A stretch of 64,000 nucleotides of DNA, taken from assembly GCA_014871385.1 (NCBI GenBank), contig CM026428.1, positions 11,310,815 through 11,374,814 on the forward strand, given 5' to 3'. Shown here piece after piece: positions 59,690 through 64,000 of this stretch. The position numbers were made by a program, and so were the translations under genes. This stretch comes from Ceratodon purpureus. Its lineage: Eukaryota; Streptophyta; Bryopsida; Pseudoditrichales; Ditrichaceae. The number at the start of each line of letters is the position of its first letter. Position 1 is the stretch's first letter. The notes under the pieces were generated by a model. The model searched no databases. It was given only the letters and a program-made list of their open reading frames with translations, and was not told the origin of the DNA.

Positions 59690-60989
59690 TATAGCCATTT
59701 TATAATTTCTTCTTCAGACCTCACATTATGAAATAATTGTCATTTTTTCACTATTCCTTCCATCCTTCATATTGAATCAATATTAAAATTTTGAACTGCC
59801 TAGGTTCTCTTCTCTAGATTCTTTGTAGGTTCTAAATGTATCTACATGTCTATTTTCTACCTGTCCAATTCATAATGAAAATGTCAGTTTTCTCACTGTC
59901 ATTTTCATTTGTCAATTCTCTATATGTCCTCACATTGTTAATGTGTCAATTCAATAACAGTCTCTATTGCCCTTAGATTCTCATGAGTCGAATAAAAAGT
60001 CAAATCTTTAGGTTGTTCCTTTCTTTTGTAAGTTCTTTGCGGAGCTTCAAATAATCAAATTGTTGAATTTCTAATAGTTCAAAAAAAATACAATTGTCAT
60101 CTTCTTCTCAGGATTTTCTTCAAATACAAATTCTGAATAAGTATCACATCATCAATCTCTCAATTCTTGAATTCTAGGGAATCTTCACAATTTTTTGTTT
60201 TTTTAAGAAATATCTTTGAATGGTCTAGCTATGGTACCATCCTAAGTTCTAACATAATATTTGATGATTGAAATAACACTAAAAATACACTAAATTAGTA
60301 AAGAAGTTTTGTTGATTCTCTTCAAGAAATCTCATTATTATGCTATCAATTTTTTAACTATGCACTTCTAAATTCTTTTGTGGATTTTTTATAATATCAA
60401 GTTTTCAAACCATCAATTTCTAACTGTCTCTTCCTTTTGTAAATTCTTTGTCGTCCCTCACATTATGAAGTTGTCTATTTTCTCCTTATTCTTTCCATCT
60501 TCAAAAATTCATCAATATTCAATTATCAAATTGCCTAGTTTTCCTACTCTAGGATCTTTGTAGGTTCCAAATTTATCTGCCTCTCAACTTTTTGACTGTC
60601 CAATTATTTGATACATGCTGTCCAATCCTTCACTTTCTAAACAAGCTTCTATATAAAAAAAAAATTCAACTTTCTAACTGTCATTTTCTTCTGCCCTCAA
60701 TCCTCAAAGAGACAATATGATAACTGTCACAATTGTCCCTAGATTCACTTGAGTCAAATATTAAATTATATGGCTGTCTCTTTCTTTGTAGTCTAGAGTC
60801 TATGTACACTAGTAAAAATGCGGTCCTTTATGACTAGTCTTCAAAGCCAAAATGTGGCTCGTATGGGACAGAATTGGTCCCAATCGACTGTGTCGCAAAA
60901 TGCAAGTCGCTTCGGACTCTGACTCATTTCGGACGAGTCCAGTCAGCGTCGTCTAGGACAGTGTCCGAAACCTCGCCCTGTCGCGACGG

Positions 60990-63026
60990 ACCATATTTGC
61001 GAATGTATTATCTTTGTATAATCAACATGTTGGAAAACGGGAGTTGTACCTAGAACGTAGTTAATCTTCCAAGTACGGTCTACGTCTACTGAACATACTC
61101 GGAGAATCTTATATTCGTCATGACCTTCTTGTATCAACATAGAATCACCCAACTTTGTGGATCCATATCTTCCCACGTGGAATTATTGTCGACTTTCCAT
61201 CCGAGGTTTAGGGAGCACTGCAGTTCGAAGTGGACTATTTTGTGGAGTGCGTGAACTGATGGGGTCTGCCGTGTACATTGTAGCGTGTGACACTTGTGAT
61301 CTTCTGATTGGTTCTGATGGTCAAACTTAAGAAACCCTGAAATCTTTGTCCAGTTTGCATCGGTGTTACATACTGGCACGTGTGCGTTTCATATTGGTTA
61401 TAATTGCTGGATGGCAAGGAATTGGACTGGGTTTATACTGTTGTCACACTAATTACTGTATAATGAAATATTTAAAAAAATGTAAAAAATTAGAGCCTGC
61501 AAGCATGTGCTCACATCTACAGTCGCCTTCACATCAACATAATCCCTTTCCAACGCATAATCTGTTCGACAACGCATTTGCAACTTGCAGTAACAATGTG
61601 CAAAACGACAAAGTAATTTCGCAATTCCTCTTATGTGACGTTTAAATATTCAAAATGAAGAACAAATGTTCAAATATAACAGTCATGCCGAACTCCAGTA
61701 CTGTAGAGAACGGACAGTCATTGGTTATATCACATCTTCGCTACCTAGAACTTACCTATTACCCCAACATCTAAAATACAAATATGGGTCCTCATATATA
61801 TTACCGCACAATGAAAAAAAAAATCCGAACCAACATATGTACCTGTCCTACTCGTCTCGTACTTCCGGCGTATCGCCCCTTCTTCCTCTATTTTCCCGAA
61901 AAAAAATAAGAATCACTGACCTGTTCATTAAGGCAGCAGTTAGAATTATCAGAGGAACTTATCTCATTCCTATCTAAAATAATTCAGACAAACAACGTGA
62001 TCCGAATCAAATGTCCACCACCTACAGTGTCGAACCAAACACAACCAAAACAAAAAATAAAAAAATAAAAAAAATAAAAAAAAATAAAACGTATAAACGA
62101 TGACAAATAGAACCTCCTCGTTAAACATCGACTAATGCCAATACCAATGTCCAGATATGTATATGAAATTTCAGAGATTAAAATGATTCCAGTAAGGTAG
62201 AATGAGACAAAGGTTATGATTCCATCCAACAATTTCAAAGAAAGAGAGTCAACATTCAGTGCGCCGTGAAGCTCAGCTTATTACCTGCTCATTCCACTGC
62301 GCTGGTTTTCATCGATCGTTCATAAAACCTACAAAATCAATCATATTACACAGTGAGCAATCAGTTTCAACATATATTTCATTCCTGCGCGACCAGCACA
62401 ACAATTTGTACTTACATAAGTTACTCCTCCTTCCGTTACTAGGTTGTAGAATCGCGATTTCTATCAGCCTACAAGCCTTGTAAATTCCCTGTGGTTTAGG
62501 AGCATTTCATGTGCAATACACCAGTCGTCCAGAACAACGGAATTCTCGGTAATTCTATGATTCATTTCTTATCTATGAGGGTACATCGCATTCTATTTTG
62601 TATCAAATTTCATGTCACTATCCCTGCACTCTTGGAGGTGGATAGCATATATCATCAAGGGGATGGATTCATCACTTACCTTGGAGACTAAAGATCAGGA
62701 CTCTCAACCCCACGCTTATCTGCCATCAGTCACGATCAACGCTTCTTAAAAAAATAAATACATATTAAATTACGAGCAAGATAAACTTACTCATCTACCT
62801 GAATCGGTGTTCTTATATCAATTATATACTATTGTTTATGCGTAACTTCTTACACTACCAACTGTCCACTAAATTGCACAATCAATGAGTACATGCAGAA
62901 TAGCCAACGGAAAATCATACAATGCATTGCTAATTGATGTGCAAATAAATTGATAGAAATAGAAAAACAACAAGAATCATTGGGTGAAGCAGGGCAACGC
63001 ATTATACACATGGATTTCTTCGTTAT
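60990..63026. other. Interior of the second CACTA element without clear gene
   Basis: Short leftward frames (61,417-61,134; 61,176-60,943) have no family I can name. The region 61.4-63.0 kb is AT-rich with A-rich simple sequence at 62,050-62,085. It may hold introns and the 3' UTR of the leftward gene. Confidence 0.35.
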
Positions 63027-64000
63027 TTAACTATACCTTGGACGAAGTTCCGCCACATGTGACCGCTTCCAAAGGACTACCCCCTTAATCGTGTCCCCAA
63101 GTACAAACTGATCTGCAGGCTCGTGCGGCAGCATAAGCGGGATTTCTTTATCAAACACCTCCATCACATCAATTCGTAACCAACCGTGAGGTATTGGTTT
63201 GAGATGAAACAAGTCCATGTCCATCCCGCTGATTTCGCCAATGCCCACCTTGTGTTTTGGATCTTTTGGATCCAGCAAATAAACTCTGTCGGCTTTCTTA
63301 AACTGCGGCTACAAAATCATATCATCCGATGCGGTTTAGAGGACAATCTCATTTGCAATGAGATAAAACAGACACAAAGCATAATATGCACAATGTTTAT
63401 ACCCAGTTTCATACCCTACCTTTTCATGCACCCTCTCCACTGTACGTACTGTTGATCCTTTGTTTCTGGAAGCTCTTTGTGGAATTCCTACATCCGCAAC
63501 CCAGTCCTTTGCAGTTGTGTCTACTTCCTATGGTCAGCCAGAAAACCACAACTAGAAATCAGTTACAGGCATCGTGAGTCAAATTATTGAGGGGGAGTAG
63601 TGACAGTCCCGGTAATCAGTACTACTTGCGTGGAGGCTTTCCAATGGCTTCATTTATTGTAAACAACATCTACACCTCATAACGCTTAATGAGTATTACT
63701 CTATAACAAATCTCACTATTAAGGTCGTGCACTCTTCTGAGGCTCCTTGGATTGCCTAATATGCAGCAGATTAAAGTTAAAGAATCCGCACTGAGGATAC
63801 GGTTGTCGAAACTCACCTGTGATTCTTCTAAAGCCACGTCCACATACCCAACGGAGCCCGGCTTTCTCCGACTACTCTTCTTCACGGTCCCGGTTTTTTT
63901 TCGTCCTTGTTTTGAAGTTGTTGTTGCTGCACTCCTGTACTCCAATGGATCCGCAACAGCAGTGGATGTGCGAGTGTTAATTCTTCTTGTGCCACACGTG
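63027..64000 (-). CDS. CACTA TNP1/Transposase_23-like protein, C-terminal part
   Basis: Three exons with good splice sites are visible: 64,000-63,818 (open to the window edge), 63,527-63,420 and 63,308-63,027. The first encodes a basic Lys/Arg/Thr-rich stretch (SKQGRKKTGTVKKSSRRKPG) and YVDVALEESQ. The second encodes AKDWVADVGIPQRASRNKG. The last encodes DRVYLLDPKDPKHKVGIGEI, then MEVFDKEIPLMLPHEPADQF and GDTIKGVVLWKRSHVAEL. The latter matches the pattern of the plant TNP1/En/Spm (Transposase_23) domain, which ends with a tryptophan after 'GDA.G..v.W'. It is probably the accessory DNA-binding transposase protein of the CACTA element. The joins across both introns are in phase, so this part looks intact; the N terminus is outside. 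Confidence 0.65.

Larger units (their letters stand above)
57300..60806. repeat. Spacer tandem repeat, copies B and C
   Basis: Copy B runs 57,340-57,539 and continues at 59,690-60,010, the gap being a 2.15-kb insertion. Copy C follows directly at about 60,085-60,806 and is cut by the terminus of the second CACTA element. Order and sequence match copy A at 45.6 kb (GGTCTAGCTATGGTACCATC, CAAACCATCAATTTCTAAC, CACATTATGAAGTTGTC), so these are tandem units of one repeat of about 0.9 kb. Confidence 0.65.
60807..64000 (-). mobile_element. Second CACTA element, right part outside window
   Basis: The terminus CACTAGTAAAAATGCGGTCC at 60,807 is a classical CACTA end and is followed by a GC-rich subterminal region to about 60,990 with repeated short motifs (CGGAC/GTCCG, GTCGC). 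A CACTA TNP1-like gene reads leftward toward this end at 63.0-64.0 kb. The element interrupts spacer repeat copy C. Confidence 0.7.

Overview
The window is nuclear DNA from a land plant. It encodes a nuclear chloroplast ribosomal protein uL29c with a transit-type leader, a DWARF27-like plastid carotenoid isomerase, a plant-type E4 ubiquitin ligase with a C-terminal U-box, and the mitochondrial complex I subunit NDUFS7. Introns are GT-AG, genes carry telo-boxes, and CACTA transposons are present. The very AT-rich, repeat-filled spacers around compact intron-rich genes would fit a moss or another non-seed plant, but that is inference and nothing here fixes the species.

Layout. (1) 1-14,824 is a relatively GC-rich CACTA (En/Spm) element whose left end is outside the window. 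It carries a TNPD-type transposase on the + strand (5.75-10.4 kb), a second multi-exon acidic gene on the + strand (11.8-13.95 kb), and two leftward genes: a Transposase_24/TNPA-like protein (about 1.6-3.0 kb) and an F-box-like acidic protein (3.4-3.95 kb). Its right terminus lies inside intron 4 of a leftward D27-like gene (14,864-16,020). The last D27 exon(s) are not in view, so the host gene is either split by a very large intron or broken. (2) 17-25.6 kb is AT-rich and holds a small foldback element, a heat-shock-element array with a TATA box (possibly a solo LTR), and a LINE remnant that has ORF1 and the endonuclease but no reverse transcriptase. (3) 25.7-41.4 kb is the host-gene core: NDUFS7 (+), UBE4/PUB1-type E4 ligase (-, 16 coding exons, 1,025 aa) and uL29c (-). 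An 84-bp decayed tandem array lies at 36.6-38.7 kb. (4) 42-61 kb has no recognisable host gene. It is a patchwork of tandem arrays (42-bp minisatellite; about 0.9-kb spacer unit) interrupted by small non-autonomous DNA transposons: a four-copy family of about 730 bp with terminal inverted repeats, two TTAA-flanked elements, a TA-flanked MITE, a decayed 2.15-kb CACTA derivative with another element nested in it, and a cluster of three foldback hairpins. (5) From 60,807 to the right edge is a second CACTA element, with the C-terminal part of a TNP1/Transposase_23-like gene on the - strand.

The host genes are unrelated housekeeping or metabolic functions (respiration, protein quality control, plastid translation, carotenoid/strigolactone metabolism) and do not form a pathway together. 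The coherent systems are the mobile ones. Most informative are the CACTA element with two extra genes inserted in D27, the TTAA-type elements, the recurring family of about 730 bp, and the HSE promoter. Exon boundaries were worked out by eye from splice sites and reading frame; I ran no alignments or database searches.
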